The notes below the pieces were generated by a model. That model did not search any database, was not told the origin of the DNA, and saw only the letters and a program-made list of their open reading frames with translations. A DNA stretch of 64,000 bases from Silvania hatchlandensis (GTDB lineage Bacteria; Pseudomonadota; Gammaproteobacteria; Enterobacterales; Enterobacteriaceae). The position numbers and the translations under genes were made by a program. This document shows positions 50,328 to 59,731 of the stretch, piece by piece. The stretch is taken from the NCBI RefSeq assembly GCF_025564065.1, contig NZ_JAMGZK010000036.1, positions 1-64,000 on the forward strand. The letters run 5' to 3'. Numbering within the stretch: the first letter of the stretch is position 1; each line of letters starts with the position of its first letter.

Positions 50328-52178
50328 ATGGCCTTATTACAAATTAGTGAGCCTGGCTTAAGTGCCGCACCGCACCAGCGTCGTCTGGCGGTGGGCATCG
50401 ACTTAGGCACCACCAACTCGCTGGTCGCGACCGTGCGTAGCGGGCAGGCTGAAACGCTGGCCGACGCCGACGGTCAGCACCTGCTGCCGTCCGTGGTCCA
50501 CTATCAGCCGCAGGGCCACAGCGTGGGTTATCACGCCCGCGCCAATGCCGCGCAGGATCCGGTCAACACCATCAGCTCGGTAAAACGGATGATGGGCCGC
50601 TCGCTGGCGGACATCCAGAACCGTTATCCACATCTGCCGTATCAGCTGCAGGCAAGCGAAAACGGCCTGCCGATGATCGCCACCGCTGCCGGGCTGTTAA
50701 ACCCGATTCGCATCTCTGCCGATATCCTGAAAGCGCTGGCGGCTCGTGCCACCTCGACGCTGGAAGGCGAACTCGACGGCGTGGTGATCACCGTTCCGGC
50801 CTATTTCGATGATGCACAGCGTCAGGGCACCAAAGACGCGGCGCGTCTGGCGGGCCTGCACGTGCTGCGCCTGCTGAACGAACCCACTGCTGCCGCCATT
50901 GCCTATGGGCTGGACTCCGGCAAAGAAGGGGTGATCGCGGTCTTCGACCTCGGCGGCGGCACCTTTGATATTTCGATCCTGCGCTTAAGCCGTGGGGTGT
51001 TTGAAGTGCTGGCGACCGGCGGTGATTCCGCCCTCGGCGGCGACGATTTTGACCATCTGCTGGCAGATTATATCTGCGAACAGGCCGGGATCAGCGGCAG
51101 CCGCGATGCACGCCTGCAGCGCGAGCTGCTGGATGCAGCCGTGGCCGCCAAAATCGCCCTCAGCGATGCGCAGTCCGTCAGCGTGACGGTTGCGGGTTGG
51201 CAGGGCGACATCACCCGTGCACAGTTTAATGACCTGATTGCCCCCCTGGTTAAACGCACCCTGCTGGCCTGCCGCCGCGCATTGAAAGATGCGGGCGTCG
51301 AGGCACAAGAGGTGCTGGAAGTGGTGATGGTTGGCGGTTCAACCCGCGTTCCGCTGGTGCGTGAACGGGTGGGCGACTTCTTTGGTCGCACGCCGCTGAC
51401 CGCTATCGATCCGGATAAAGTAGTCGCCATTGGCGCCGCTATCCAGGCGGATATTCTGGTCGGCAACAAGCCGGACAGCGACATGCTGCTGCTCGATGTC
51501 ATCCCGCTCTCGCTGGGGCTGGAAACCATGGGCGGGCTGGTCGAGAAGGTGATCCCGCGTAACACCACCATTCCGGTGGCGCGCGCGCAGGAGTTCACCA
51601 CCTTCAAAGACGGTCAGACGGCGATGTCTATCCACGTGCTGCAGGGCGAGCGGGAACTGGTGCAGGACTGCCGTTCGCTGGCGCGTTTTGCGCTGCGCGG
51701 GATCCCGGCGCTGCCTGCGGGCGGGGCGCATATTCGCGTCACCTTCCAGGTGGATGCGGACGGTTTGCTGAGCGTCACGGCAATGGAAAAATCAACCGGT
51801 GTCGAATCTTCCATCCAGGTCAAACCGTCCTACGGTCTGACCGATGGCGAAATCGCCACCATGCTCCAGGATTCAATGAGCTACGCCGCGCAGGACGTGA
51901 AGGCGCGTATGCTGGCTGAACAGAAAGTCGAAGCGGCTCGCGTGCTGGAAAGTCTGCATAGCGCGCTCGCTGCCGATGCCGCGCTGTTAAGCGCCGCTGA
52001 ACGTCAGGCCATTGACGACGCCATCGCGCAACTGCGCGCGGTAGCGGACGGCGATGACGCTGACGCCATAGAACAAGCGATTAAAAACGTTGATAAACAA
52101 ACCCAGGAGTTTGCCGCTCGCCGTATGGACCAGTCGGTTCGCACTGCGCTGAAAGGCCACTCCGTGGACGAGGTTTAA
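50328..52178 (+). CDS. hscA: Hsp70-type chaperone HscA
   Basis: HscA is a specialised Hsp70 that uses ATP to release clusters from IscU. It has 616 residues. Nucleotide-binding domain motifs are [30 protein letters not shown] and [14 protein letters not shown]. The substrate domain ([20 protein letters not shown] in part) recognises the LPPVK motif of IscU. It follows hscB by 14 bases and precedes fdx by a single base. Confidence 0.98.
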   Translation: MALLQISEPGLSAAPHQRRLAVGIDLGTTNSLVATVRSGQAETLADADGQHLLPSVVHYQPQGHSVGYHARANAAQDPVNTISSVKRMMGRSLADIQNRYPHLPYQLQASENGLPMIATAAGLLNPIRISADILKALAARATSTLEGELDGVVITVPAYFDDAQRQGTKDAARLAGLHVLRLLNEPTAAAIAYGLDSGKEGVIAVFDLGGGTFDISILRLSRGVFEVLATGGDSALGGDDFDHLLADYICEQAGISGSRDARLQRELLDAAVAAKIALSDAQSVSVTVAGWQGDITRAQFNDLIAPLVKRTLLACRRALKDAGVEAQEVLEVVMVGGSTRVPLVRERVGDFFGRTPLTAIDPDKVVAIGAAIQADILVGNKPDSDMLLLDVIPLSLGLETMGGLVEKVIPRNTTIPVARAQEFTTFKDGQTAMSIHVLQGERELVQDCRSLARFALRGIPALPAGGAHIRVTFQVDADGLLSVTAMEKSTGVESSIQVKPSYGLTDGEIATMLQDSMSYAAQDVKARMLAEQKVEAARVLESLHSALAADAALLSAAERQAIDDAIAQLRAVADGDDADAIEQAIKNVDKQTQEFAARRMDQSVRTALKGHSVDEV

Positions 52179-52179
52179 T

Positions 52180-52515
52180 ATGCCAAAGATTGTTTTTCTG
52201 CCACATGCGGACCTCTGTCCGGATGGCGCAGTTCTGGAAGCTGAGACCGGCGAAACCATCCTTAACGTTGCCCTGCGTAACGGTATCGAAGTGGAACACG
52301 CCTGTGAAAAATCCTGTGCCTGCACAACCTGCCACTGCATCGTCCGCGAAGGGTTCGACTCTTTAGTGGAGAGCACGGAAGATGAAGACGACATGCTGGA
52401 TAAAGCATGGGGTCTGGAGCCGGAAAGTCGTCTGAGCTGTCAGGCACTCGTCACCGATGAAGATCTGGTGATCGAACTTCCGCGTTACACCCTCAACCAC
52501 GCACGCGAGCATTGA
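52180..52515 (+). CDS. fdx: [2Fe-2S] ferredoxin, isc system
   Basis: Fdx is an adrenodoxin-type ferredoxin that gives electrons for cluster assembly on IscU. It has 111 residues. Cluster cysteines are in [15 protein letters not shown] and [12 protein letters not shown], the usual C-X5-C-X2-C arrangement with a distant fourth. It is packed between hscA and iscX with single-base gaps. Confidence 0.97.
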   Translation: MPKIVFLPHADLCPDGAVLEAETGETILNVALRNGIEVEHACEKSCACTTCHCIVREGFDSLVESTEDEDDMLDKAWGLEPESRLSCQALVTDEDLVIELPRYTLNHAREH

Positions 52516-52516
52516 T

Positions 52517-52717
52517 ATGGGACTGAAGTGGACAGACAGCCGTGAAATCGGCGAGGCGCTGTACGACGCCAATCCGGATCTCGATCCGAAAACCGTACGG
52601 TTCACCGATATGCATCAGTGGATTTGCGATCTGGAAGAGTTTGATGATGATCCCAACGCCTCCAATGAAAAAGTTCTGGAGGCGATTCTGCTAGTCTGGT
52701 TAGATGAAGCAGAATAG
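52517..52717 (+). CDS. iscX: Fe-S assembly protein IscX
   Basis: IscX is a 66-residue acidic winged-helix protein that binds IscS and iron and modulates cluster assembly. Typical blocks are [21 protein letters not shown] and [18 protein letters not shown] (each quoted in part). It is the last isc gene; a hairpin follows before pepB. Confidence 0.96.
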   Translation: MGLKWTDSREIGEALYDANPDLDPKTVRFTDMHQWICDLEEFDDDPNASNEKVLEAILLVWLDEAE

Positions 52718-52724
52718 ATAATGT

Positions 52725-52750
52725 AACGGGCTGCCTTCGGCGGCCCGTTT
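52725..52750 (+). terminator. isc operon hairpin before pepB
   Basis: ACGGGCTGCC and GGCGGCCCGT pair with two G-T wobble positions around TTC, followed by TTGCTTGTT. This is a moderate terminator between iscX and pepB; pepB could receive read-through. Confidence 0.6.
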
Positions 52751-52776
52751 GCTTGTTGCTAATAAGGATAAATAAA

Positions 52777-54063
52777 ATGACCGAAGCGATGAAGATTACG
52801 CTCTCTACTCAGCCTGCGGATGCGCGCTGGGGTGAAAAAGCCACCTACAGCATTAATAACGACGGCATAACCCTGCACCTGAACGGCAGCGACGATATCG
52901 GTTTGATTCAGCGTGCGGCGCGTAAAATCGACGGTTTAGGCATTAAGCACGTCACGCTTGCCGGAGAAGGCTGGAACACCGACACCAGTTGGGCGTTCTG
53001 GGCAGGTTACAAAGGCCCGAAAGGCACGCGCAAAGTTGAGTGGGCCGATTTGGACGCAGACGCGAAGAAAGAGCTGGAAAGCCGTCTGAAAATTATCGAC
53101 TGGGTGCGCGACACCATTAACGCTCCGGCAGAAGAGTTAGGCCCGGAGCAGCTGGCCCAGCGTGCGGTGGATCTGCTGAATGGCGTGGGCGGTGAGAAAG
53201 TCTCTTACCGCATCACTAAAGGCGAAGATCTGCGTGAACAGAACTATATGGGTCTGCATACCGTGGGTCGCGGTTCCGAGCGTCCGCCGGTTCTGCTGGC
53301 GCTGGATTACAACCCAACCGGCGACAAGCAGGCTCCGGTTTACGCCTGCCTGGTCGGGAAGGGCATCACCTTCGATACCGGCGGCTACAGCCTGAAGCAG
53401 AGCGCCTTTATGGATTCGATGAAATCTGACATGGGCGGCGCGGCCACCATTACCGGCGCGCTGGCGTTTGCTATTACCCGCGGCCTGAACAAGCGCGTGA
53501 AGCTGTACCTGTGCTGTGCGGACAACATGGTCAGCGGCAACGCCTTCAAGCTGGGCGACATCATTCGCTACCGCAACGGTAAAAACGTTGAAGTGATGAA
53601 TACCGACGCCGAAGGCCGTCTGGTGCTGGCCGATGGCCTGATCGACGCTTCTGCGCAGAAGCCAGAGCTGATTATCGACATGGCAACCCTGACCGGCGCC
53701 GCGAAAACTGCGCTGGGCAACGACTATCATGCGCTGTTCAGCTTCGACGACAAACTGGCCGCTAAACTGATGGCCAGCGCGGCAGCAGAAAACGAGCCGT
53801 TCTGGCGTCTGCCGCTGGCCGAGTTCCACCGCAGCCAGCTGCCGTCTAACTTTGCCGAACTGAACAATACCGCTCCCGCCACCTATCCGGCAGGGGCCAG
53901 CACGGCTGCCGGCTTCCTGTCGCATTTCGTTGAGAACTACCGCGAAGGCTGGCTGCATATCGACTGTTCCGCAACCTACCGCAAGTCTGCCGTTGAACAG
54001 TGGTCAGCTGGCGCAACCGGTCTGGGCGTGCGCACCATTGCCAATCTGTTGACGGCTGAGTAA
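52777..54063 (+). CDS. pepB: aminopeptidase B
   Basis: PepB is a leucyl-aminopeptidase-family (M17) metalloenzyme that removes N-terminal residues from peptides. From [19 protein letters not shown] it has 428 residues (E. coli 427). The M17 signature [14 protein letters not shown] and metal-binding blocks [16 protein letters not shown] and [16 protein letters not shown] are intact. AAGGA precedes the ATG. It lies 59 bases after iscX. Confidence 0.96.
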   Translation: MTEAMKITLSTQPADARWGEKATYSINNDGITLHLNGSDDIGLIQRAARKIDGLGIKHVTLAGEGWNTDTSWAFWAGYKGPKGTRKVEWADLDADAKKELESRLKIIDWVRDTINAPAEELGPEQLAQRAVDLLNGVGGEKVSYRITKGEDLREQNYMGLHTVGRGSERPPVLLALDYNPTGDKQAPVYACLVGKGITFDTGGYSLKQSAFMDSMKSDMGGAATITGALAFAITRGLNKRVKLYLCCADNMVSGNAFKLGDIIRYRNGKNVEVMNTDAEGRLVLADGLIDASAQKPELIIDMATLTGAAKTALGNDYHALFSFDDKLAAKLMASAAAENEPFWRLPLAEFHRSQLPSNFAELNNTAPATYPAGASTAAGFLSHFVENYREGWLHIDCSATYRKSAVEQWSAGATGLGVRTIANLLTAE

Positions 54064-54094
54064 CTGTATCCCCTTACCCCAGAGGGTGTTTGAG

Positions 54095-54133
54095 TTCCCT
54101 CTCCCCTTTGGGGAGAGGGTTAGGGTGAGGGGT
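54095..54133 (-). repeat. short interspersed CCCTCTCCC/GGGAGAGGG repeat, copy 2
   Basis: TTCCCTCTCCCC, TTT, GGGGAGAGGGTTAGGGTGAGG is the same palindromic element as at 45233-45263, in opposite orientation. It lies between pepB and sseB, 24 bases before the sseB start codon. Confidence 0.78.
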
Positions 54134-54156
54134 AAAATGCAACATCTGGAATTGTT

Positions 54157-54933
54157 ATGTCAGAAACCAAAAACGAATTAGAAACCCTGCTGGAGAAAGC
54201 GGCGACCGAGCCCGCCCATCGTCCGGCATTTTTCCGCACCCTGCTGGAGTCCAGCGTCTGGGTGCCAGGCACCGCCGCCGAGGGCGAGCAGGTTGTGGAT
54301 GACAGCGCACTGGATCTGCTGCACTGGGAAAAAGATGACGGTACCTCGGTGATCCCGTTCTTCTCCTCGCTGGAGGCCCTGCAGGAAGCCGTTGAAGATG
54401 AACAGGCCTTCGTGGTGATGCCGGTGCGCACGCTGTTTGAAATGACGCTGGGCGAGACTCTGTTTCTGAATGCGAAGCTGCCGACCGGCAAGGAGTTCAC
54501 CCCGCGTGAAATCAGCCATTTGATCGGTGAAGAGGGCAATCCCCTTAGTACCCAGGAGGTGCTGGAGGGCGGGGCGTCACTGCTGCTGTCGGAAGTGGCC
54601 GAACCCCCGGCGCAGATGATCGACTCCCTGACTCAGCTTTTCAAAACCATCAAGCCCGTGAAGCGCGCGTTTCTGTGCTCGATCAAAGAGCAGGCTGACG
54701 AACAGCCGGTGCTGCTGATTGGCATCGAGGCGGATGGCGAGATCGACGAGATTATTCAGGCGGCGGGCAGCGTGGCAACCGACACCCTGCCGGGCGATGA
54801 GCCGATTGATATCTGCCGGGTGATTAAAGGCGAGAAGGGCGTCAGCCACTTTCTTACTGAGCACATCGCGCCGTTCTATGAACGTCGCTGGGGTGGCTTC
54901 CTGCGCGATTTCAAAAACAACCGCATTATCTGA
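54157..54933 (+). CDS. sseB: enhanced serine sensitivity protein SseB
   Basis: SseB is a 258-residue cytoplasmic protein named for serine sensitivity when over-produced in E. coli; its biochemical function is unknown. The N-terminal half is the SseB domain (LLEKAATEPAHRPAFFRTLL, FVVMPVRTLFEMTLGETLFLN, each in part) and the C-terminal half is a second related domain that ends GGFLRDFKNNRII. It is convergent with the RpiR regulator gene, with 18 bases between their ends. In E. coli sseA is the next gene; here two extra elements intervene. Confidence 0.92.
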   Translation: MSETKNELETLLEKAATEPAHRPAFFRTLLESSVWVPGTAAEGEQVVDDSALDLLHWEKDDGTSVIPFFSSLEALQEAVEDEQAFVVMPVRTLFEMTLGETLFLNAKLPTGKEFTPREISHLIGEEGNPLSTQEVLEGGASLLLSEVAEPPAQMIDSLTQLFKTIKPVKRAFLCSIKEQADEQPVLLIGIEADGEIDEIIQAAGSVATDTLPGDEPIDICRVIKGEKGVSHFLTEHIAPFYERRWGGFLRDFKNNRII

Positions 54934-54951
54934 TGCTGACGGGGTGACTCT

Positions 54952-55722
54952 TCACCCCGTCGCTTCCAGCAGCAGTAAATCCATCAGCAACACCAGGTTC
55001 GACTCAAACGATGTCACCCCGGCGGCTTCGGCAGCGAAATGCACCGCTTCGTCGTACAGGGCAAAATGCAGATCCGCCATCCCCGCCAGCGTATTGGCCG
55101 AGGCGCGGGTAAACGCCACTACCGTCATCCCCACGTTCTTCGCGATGCGCGCCTTATCCAGCACCTGTTCCGTTTCGCCGCTGCGCGAGACCGCAATAAA
55201 CACCTGATAGCGCGAAGCGTTACTGAGAAAAATATTGCGGCTGTCGCCGGGACCAGAGATAAACGCCGTCTTGCCCAGCACCTGCAATTTCTTCGTCAGA
55301 TACTCAGCGAACAGATAGGAAAAGCCCGCCCCATAGAGAAAAAAGTGCTCTTTTTCACGCAGCAGATCGGCAAAGCGGCGGCGTTTTTCCGCCGTCGCCC
55401 ACTGCAGGGTTTGCTGATAGTTGGCGATAAACTGGTTGAACAGTGCCGGTAACTCGGCGGACGGGCTGGCTTCGGCGGCAATGTGCGGCGTATCGCTCAG
55501 CAGCTGCTTACAGTGCCAGGTGAACTCGCTAAAGCCGCTGAACCCCAGCTTACGGCACAGGCGCATGATAGTGGCGGTGGAGACAAACGTGGCCTGCGCC
55601 AGCTCCCGCACCGTGATGTTGCCCACCAGCAGCGGATGCTCGGTCAGATGCGCCAGCACGCGATACTCCGCGCGGGTCAGGGACTCCCCGCGCGTTAGCA
55701 AGGTCGCCAGACGGTTATCCAT
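54952..55722 (-). CDS. RpiR/MurR family transcriptional regulator
   Basis: This 256-residue regulator has an N-terminal helix-turn-helix (VRELAQATFVSTATIMRLCRKLGF, residues about 38-61, quoted in part) and a C-terminal sugar-isomerase SIS domain (FFLYGAGFSYLFAEYL, VFIAVSRSGETEQVLDKAR). It lies downstream of sseA on the same strand; its ATG shares one base with the sseA stop (TAATG), so translation is coupled. With the PTS and phospho-alpha-glucosidase genes upstream it probably controls that sugar operon, with a disaccharide phosphate as likely ligand. It is a different protein from YfhH at 23-24 kb. Confidence 0.88.
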   Translation of the reverse strand: MDNRLATLLTRGESLTRAEYRVLAHLTEHPLLVGNITVRELAQATFVSTATIMRLCRKLGFSGFSEFTWHCKQLLSDTPHIAAEASPSAELPALFNQFIANYQQTLQWATAEKRRRFADLLREKEHFFLYGAGFSYLFAEYLTKKLQVLGKTAFISGPGDSRNIFLSNASRYQVFIAVSRSGETEQVLDKARIAKNVGMTVVAFTRASANTLAGMADLHFALYDEAVHFAAEAAGVTSFESNLVLLMDLLLLEATG

Positions 55723-56567
55723 TAACGCGCCGGTTCAATCGGCAGATCGTCGCGTGCGCCCCATTCACTCCATGCTCCGTCGTACAGCGTCACGTCGGTT
55801 TTGCCGAGCGTCGCCAGCGCCAGAATCACCACGCAGGCGGTTACGCCAGAGCCGCAGCTGGCAATGGTCGGCTGGTGCAGATCCACGCCCTGACGGTCGA
55901 AAATCTCGCGCAGTTCGTCGGCGGTTTTCAGCTCGCCGTCAAACACCAGATCCCCCCAGGGGACGTTACGCGCACCGGGAATATGGCCACGCTTCAGACC
56001 TGGGCGCGGCTCGTCGGCCTCGGCGTTAAAGCGCGGGGCAGGGCGGGCGTCGATAATTTGCGCGGTCTTTTCATGGCTGGCCAGCAGCACGTCGGTCAGG
56101 CGTTTGATCGCGCTGGCGTCGATGCCTGGGTCAAAATCCCCTTCCGGTAGGTCAACATTCCCCTGCTGGAGCGGCAGGTCGGCGCGCTGCCAGCCTGCCA
56201 GCCCGCCCGCCAAAATCGACACGTTTTCGACGCCGAAGGTTTTCAGCATCCACCACGCGCGCGGAGCGGAGAACAGATTGCCCTCATCGTAGACAACCAG
56301 ATGTTTATCGCGGCTGATACCCAGCTCGCGCATTGCCACGGCAAACGACTCCGGGCGCGGCATCATGTGCGGCAGGGACGAGGTGTGATCGGAGAGGGCT
56401 TCGATATCAAAAAAAACCGCCCCCGGCAGATGCCCGGCGCGGTATTCAGCGGGTACGTCACGATGCTCCTGGCCTGGCGGCGCCATGCGCGCGTCAAGGA
56501 GTTGCACTTCAGGATCGTTAGCGTGCTCAATCAGCCAGTCGGCTGCGACAAAAAATGAGGTGGACAT
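55722..56567 (-). CDS. sseA: 3-mercaptopyruvate sulfurtransferase
   Basis: SseA moves sulfur from 3-mercaptopyruvate to thiophilic acceptors such as cyanide, and may support sulfide and persulfide balance. It has 281 residues from the ATG behind GGAGGCAACC, the E. coli length. Two rhodanese domains are present (first HLPGAVFFDIEALSDHT; second RGHIPGARNVPW). The catalytic loop is SCGSGVTACVV with nucleophile C238, the CGSGVT form specific to mercaptopyruvate sulfurtransferase. It is flanked on the same strand by the glucosidase gene upstream and a coupled RpiR gene downstream. A promoter-like palindrome sits 54 bases upstream. Confidence 0.95.
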   Translation of the reverse strand: MSTSFFVAADWLIEHANDPEVQLLDARMAPPGQEHRDVPAEYRAGHLPGAVFFDIEALSDHTSSLPHMMPRPESFAVAMRELGISRDKHLVVYDEGNLFSAPRAWWMLKTFGVENVSILAGGLAGWQRADLPLQQGNVDLPEGDFDPGIDASAIKRLTDVLLASHEKTAQIIDARPAPRFNAEADEPRPGLKRGHIPGARNVPWGDLVFDGELKTADELREIFDRQGVDLHQPTIASCGSGVTACVVILALATLGKTDVTLYDGAWSEWGARDDLPIEPAR

Positions 56568-56597
56568 GGTTGCCTCCAGCAATGAAAACATTAATGG

Positions 56598-56626
56598 ATT
56601 GTCGATGTTTTTTCTGACATCGACAA
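56598..56626 (-). promoter_or_regulatory. palindrome overlapping a putative sseA promoter
   Basis: TTGTCGATGT and ACATCGACAA form a perfect 10-bp inverted repeat with an eight-base centre. On the minus strand it coincides with TTGTCG, a 17-base spacer and GACAAT, a plausible sigma-70 promoter whose start would be about 24 bases before the sseA ATG. No T-tract follows, so a terminator is less likely than an operator. Confidence 0.5.
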
Positions 56627-56656
56627 GCGAACCACGTCCAGGTCGCGAGCCTGCTT

Positions 56657-58024
56657 CTAATTTTTCGCTATTTCCCCCTCCTGCCAGGCTTTTTGCAGGG
56701 CGGGCCAGTAGTCGCGGTTGGCCTCAATCATCTCATCAAGAATAGCTTTGGCGTGTTCCATGGTCGGCACGGTGCGGTTGAGGGTGAAGGCCTGCAACGC
56801 TTTCTCGTAGCTGCCCTCAACGGTGGCTTCCACCAGCAGCTGTTCCGAAGCCAGCTGCTGCTGCAGCAGGGTCTGATGGAACAGCGGCACCTGACCGATA
56901 CGCACCGGCTCCGGGCCAGCGCTTGTGATATACGCCGGGACTTCGACCATCGCGTCATACGGCAAATTGGTAATTGCCCCGCGGTTTTCGACCATTACCA
57001 GATGGCGCTGGCGCAGGTTGAAAGCCAGCGAGCGGGCCACGTCGACGATAAACTCTCCGTGGACGCCCACGTGGAACGCATCTGACAGAATTCCGGTCTT
57101 TTTATACTCTTCCGCTGCCGCGAACAGCTTCTTCTCACGGCCGTTCATCACTTCATTGGCGCGGGTGTAGTCCGGATTTTGATGCTCCACAATCTGGTTC
57201 GGCATCAGGTAGTACTGCAGATACGGGTTCGGCAAGTACTCCGGGAAGTTATCCATGATGGGCTTGATGTTGCGCCAGGTCTTCACCCACGACGGATCCG
57301 AGTGCTGCGGATCGGTTTTGGCCGCATCTTCCGTCAGCAGGCCAAATTTGGCGATATGGCGACGCAGCTCCGGCAGGCGATCCACGCCGTCCACCAGCAC
57401 GCGGGTAAACCAGCCGAAGTGGTTCAGGCCGAAGTAATCCACCTCCAGCTTGTGGCGATCCACCCCGAGAATGGCTCCCATATTACGCATCGCCGCCACC
57501 GGCATATCGCAAATGTTCAGCACCCGGGCGTCAGGACGCAGGCGGCGCACGCCTTCTGCAACGATCGCGGCCGGGTTGGAGTAGTTAACAATCCACGCTT
57601 TCTCGTGCGCATAGCGGTCGACCATATCGATAAGCTCGACCATCGGCAGAATGGTGCGCAAGCCGTACGCCAGCCCGCCGGGGCCACAGGTTTCCTGACC
57701 GACCACGCCATGGCGCAGGGGGATCTTTTCATCCTGCTCGCGCATTTTGTACTGACCGACGCGCATCTGGGCGAAGACGAAATGGGCTCCGCTGAATGCG
57801 ACTTCCGGGTCACCGGTGACGGTAAATTTGATGCTCTGGCTGTGATCGCGAATGACCTTTTCGACCACCGGCGCGATGGTGTTCTGCCGCGCTTCATCGA
57901 TGTCGTAGAGGCGAATTTCTGCCAGCGGGAACTTGTCCAGCTGCACCATCAGGCTTTTCACAATGCCCGGCGTATAGGTGCTGCCGCCACCGGCGATAGA
58001 GAGAATAAAGGGGGGTGTAAACAT
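56657..58024 (-). CDS. 6-phospho-alpha-glucosidase (GH4)
   Basis: This 455-residue family 4 glycoside hydrolase uses NAD and a metal to hydrolyse phosphorylated alpha-glucosides such as maltose 6'-phosphate. The NAD-binding start is FILSIAGGGSTYTPGIV. The metal site is C172 in NICDMPVAAM and H202 in YFGLNHFGW; CDMP (rather than CNIP/CNVP) is the mark of the alpha-specific subgroup that includes GlvA and AglB. It is 11 bases after the PTS gene, so the two form an operon. The exact substrate could be maltose, trehalulose, other sucrose isomers or another alpha-glucoside. Confidence 0.9.
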   Translation of the reverse strand: MFTPPFILSIAGGGSTYTPGIVKSLMVQLDKFPLAEIRLYDIDEARQNTIAPVVEKVIRDHSQSIKFTVTGDPEVAFSGAHFVFAQMRVGQYKMREQDEKIPLRHGVVGQETCGPGGLAYGLRTILPMVELIDMVDRYAHEKAWIVNYSNPAAIVAEGVRRLRPDARVLNICDMPVAAMRNMGAILGVDRHKLEVDYFGLNHFGWFTRVLVDGVDRLPELRRHIAKFGLLTEDAAKTDPQHSDPSWVKTWRNIKPIMDNFPEYLPNPYLQYYLMPNQIVEHQNPDYTRANEVMNGREKKLFAAAEEYKKTGILSDAFHVGVHGEFIVDVARSLAFNLRQRHLVMVENRGAITNLPYDAMVEVPAYITSAGPEPVRIGQVPLFHQTLLQQQLASEQLLVEATVEGSYEKALQAFTLNRTVPTMEHAKAILDEMIEANRDYWPALQKAWQEGEIAKN

Positions 58025-58035
58025 GTTTGTCTCCT

Positions 58036-59580
58036 TCAGAGAATCGTCTCAACGGCTTCTCGCATTTTTTTGACGTGCAGCCCGTAGACCACCTGAACGT
58101 TGTTACCTTGCTTGATAATGCCTTTCGCGCCCGTCGCTTTGAGCCGTGGCTCGTCGACGATCGCGACATCTTTGACCGTGACGCGCAGACGGGTGTAGCA
58201 GTTATCCACCACCTCAATGTTGTCGCGTCCGCCGAGACCGATAACGATCGCCTCGCCTAATCCGTCATTGCTGCCTTTCGCCTGGTACTCCTGCTTGCTG
58301 TACAGACGCGTCTCCTGGTCATCCTCCTCGCGGCCCGGCGTTTTCATCCGGAAATGGAGGATCAGGAAGCGGAAGATGACGAAGTAGAGCGCTGACATGA
58401 TCAGCCCGACCACGATGTACATCGGCCAGTTGGACTTTTCCGTGCCCAGCGGCAGGTTATAAAGAATGAAATCGATAATGCCGTTAGCGCCAATGGCGTG
58501 TACGCCCAGCAGGGAGAACAACATCATGCCAATCCCGGTCAACACCGCATGCACCACAAACAGCAGCGGGGCGACGAACAGGAACGAGAACTCAATCGGC
58601 TCGGTGACGCCCACCAGCAGCGAGGTCAGCGCCGCTGGGATCAGAATCGCTTTGGCGGCGGCTTTACGCTCCGGTTTGGCGGTGACATACATCGCCAGTG
58701 CCGCTGCCGGCAGGCCAAACATTTTGCTGATGCCGCGCGCATCCCAGACCACGGTGCTGCTGAGCTGCTTCACGTCCGGGCAGGCCATCTCGGCAAAGTA
58801 GATATTGCGCGCGCCCTGGTAGGTTGCGCCGCAGACGTCCTGGGTACCGCCCAGTTCGGTATACAGGAACGGGGTATAGACCAGATGATGCAGACCGGTC
58901 GGCACCAGAATGCGCTCAAGGAAGCCGTAAATCGCCACCCCAAACGGCCCGGAGCCTTTAATGGCGAGGGCCATGGCGCTGATACCGTGCTGAGCAAACG
59001 GCCACAGCTCGCTCATTATCACGCCCAGCAGCATCGACACCGGCAGCATAATGATGGCGACAAAGCAGTGGCCCGAGTAGATCGCCATTGCCCCGTTAAA
59101 CTGCACGCTGGAGTATTTGTTATACAGGTAGCCTGACAGCGCCCCGGTGAGGATCCCGGCGAACACGCCCATCTCCAGCACCTGCACGCCCAGCACCATG
59201 CTTTGCCCGGCGGCCTTCATCTGGTCTGCCGGGGCAAGCGCCCCCTGCAGCTGCAGGGTGACGTTCATGGCGTTGATAAACACCACAAAGGTCACCAGGC
59301 CAATCAGCGCGGCGTAACCTTTGTCACGCGTGGCAAGGCCAATGGGGATCCCCACGGCAAACACCAGCGCGAGGTTGACCAGCACAGAGACGGCAGATTT
59401 TGAAATCAGCAGCCCGATGCTCTGTATTACCGGATGACCGAGAAACGGCAGATAACCGGCAAGGTTGCCGTTACCCAGCACGTTACCAAAGGCGATGAAC
59501 AGACCGACAATCGGTAGAATCAGTACCGGTCCGTACAGGGATTTTCCAAAATTTTGTAGGGCGTTCACGGCTCGTTTCAT
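58036..59580 (-). CDS. alpha-glucoside PTS permease EIICB
   Basis: This is a PTS permease of 514 residues from the ATG before KRAVNALQNFGKSLYGP. The IIC membrane domain of the glucose superfamily comes first (PVLILPIVGLFIAFGNVLG, ERILVPTGLHHLVYTPFLY, LVGVTEPIEFSFLFVAPLL). A linker follows, then IIB with phospho-cysteine C461 (VVDNCYTRLRVTV). There is no IIA domain, so the glucose IIA (Crr) is the probable partner. The domain order and the neighbouring GH4 enzyme place it with the AglA/GlvC/MalX group. A start nine codons upstream is also open. Divergent from yfhM. Confidence 0.9.
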   Translation of the reverse strand: MKRAVNALQNFGKSLYGPVLILPIVGLFIAFGNVLGNGNLAGYLPFLGHPVIQSIGLLISKSAVSVLVNLALVFAVGIPIGLATRDKGYAALIGLVTFVVFINAMNVTLQLQGALAPADQMKAAGQSMVLGVQVLEMGVFAGILTGALSGYLYNKYSSVQFNGAMAIYSGHCFVAIIMLPVSMLLGVIMSELWPFAQHGISAMALAIKGSGPFGVAIYGFLERILVPTGLHHLVYTPFLYTELGGTQDVCGATYQGARNIYFAEMACPDVKQLSSTVVWDARGISKMFGLPAAALAMYVTAKPERKAAAKAILIPAALTSLLVGVTEPIEFSFLFVAPLLFVVHAVLTGIGMMLFSLLGVHAIGANGIIDFILYNLPLGTEKSNWPMYIVVGLIMSALYFVIFRFLILHFRMKTPGREEDDQETRLYSKQEYQAKGSNDGLGEAIVIGLGGRDNIEVVDNCYTRLRVTVKDVAIVDEPRLKATGAKGIIKQGNNVQVVYGLHVKKMREAVETIL

Positions 59581-59667
59581 GACGTTCTCTCTTAGTGAAC
59601 CGCGCACTCAGGGTGCGTCTCAGCATTAAAATTAGCAGGTCAAGCGGCGCATTATCCAGCTATCTTA

Positions 59668-59708
59668 TTGTTTTAAAAACAAATGACGTTAAAGGTAACA
59701 TGTAACGT
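59668..59708. promoter_or_regulatory. two inverted repeats upstream of the alpha-glucoside operon
   Basis: TTGTTTT-A-AAAACAA (59668-59682) is a perfect palindrome. ACGTTA-N11-TAACGT (59686-59708) is a second inverted repeat, with its centre 22 bp away. They lie about 90-130 bases upstream of the PTS start, where an operator for the RpiR regulator would be expected. Confidence 0.5.
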
Positions 59709-59715
59709 TCCAGGC

Positions 59716-59731
59716 TGTGATCCGGGTAACA
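59716..59731. promoter_or_regulatory. probable CRP site
   Basis: TGTGA-TCCGGG-TAACA differs from the CRP core TGTGA-N6-TCACA at one position. It lies between the divergent PTS operon and yfhM, beside the inverted repeats. cAMP-CRP activation would be usual for an alpha-glucoside PTS operon. Confidence 0.5.

Noticed and set aside
54934-56657. The small RNA ryfA near sseA
   Set aside because: In E. coli a ryfA gene lies close to sseA as I recall, but here the spaces around sseA are filled by coding sequence and I saw no matching sequence.
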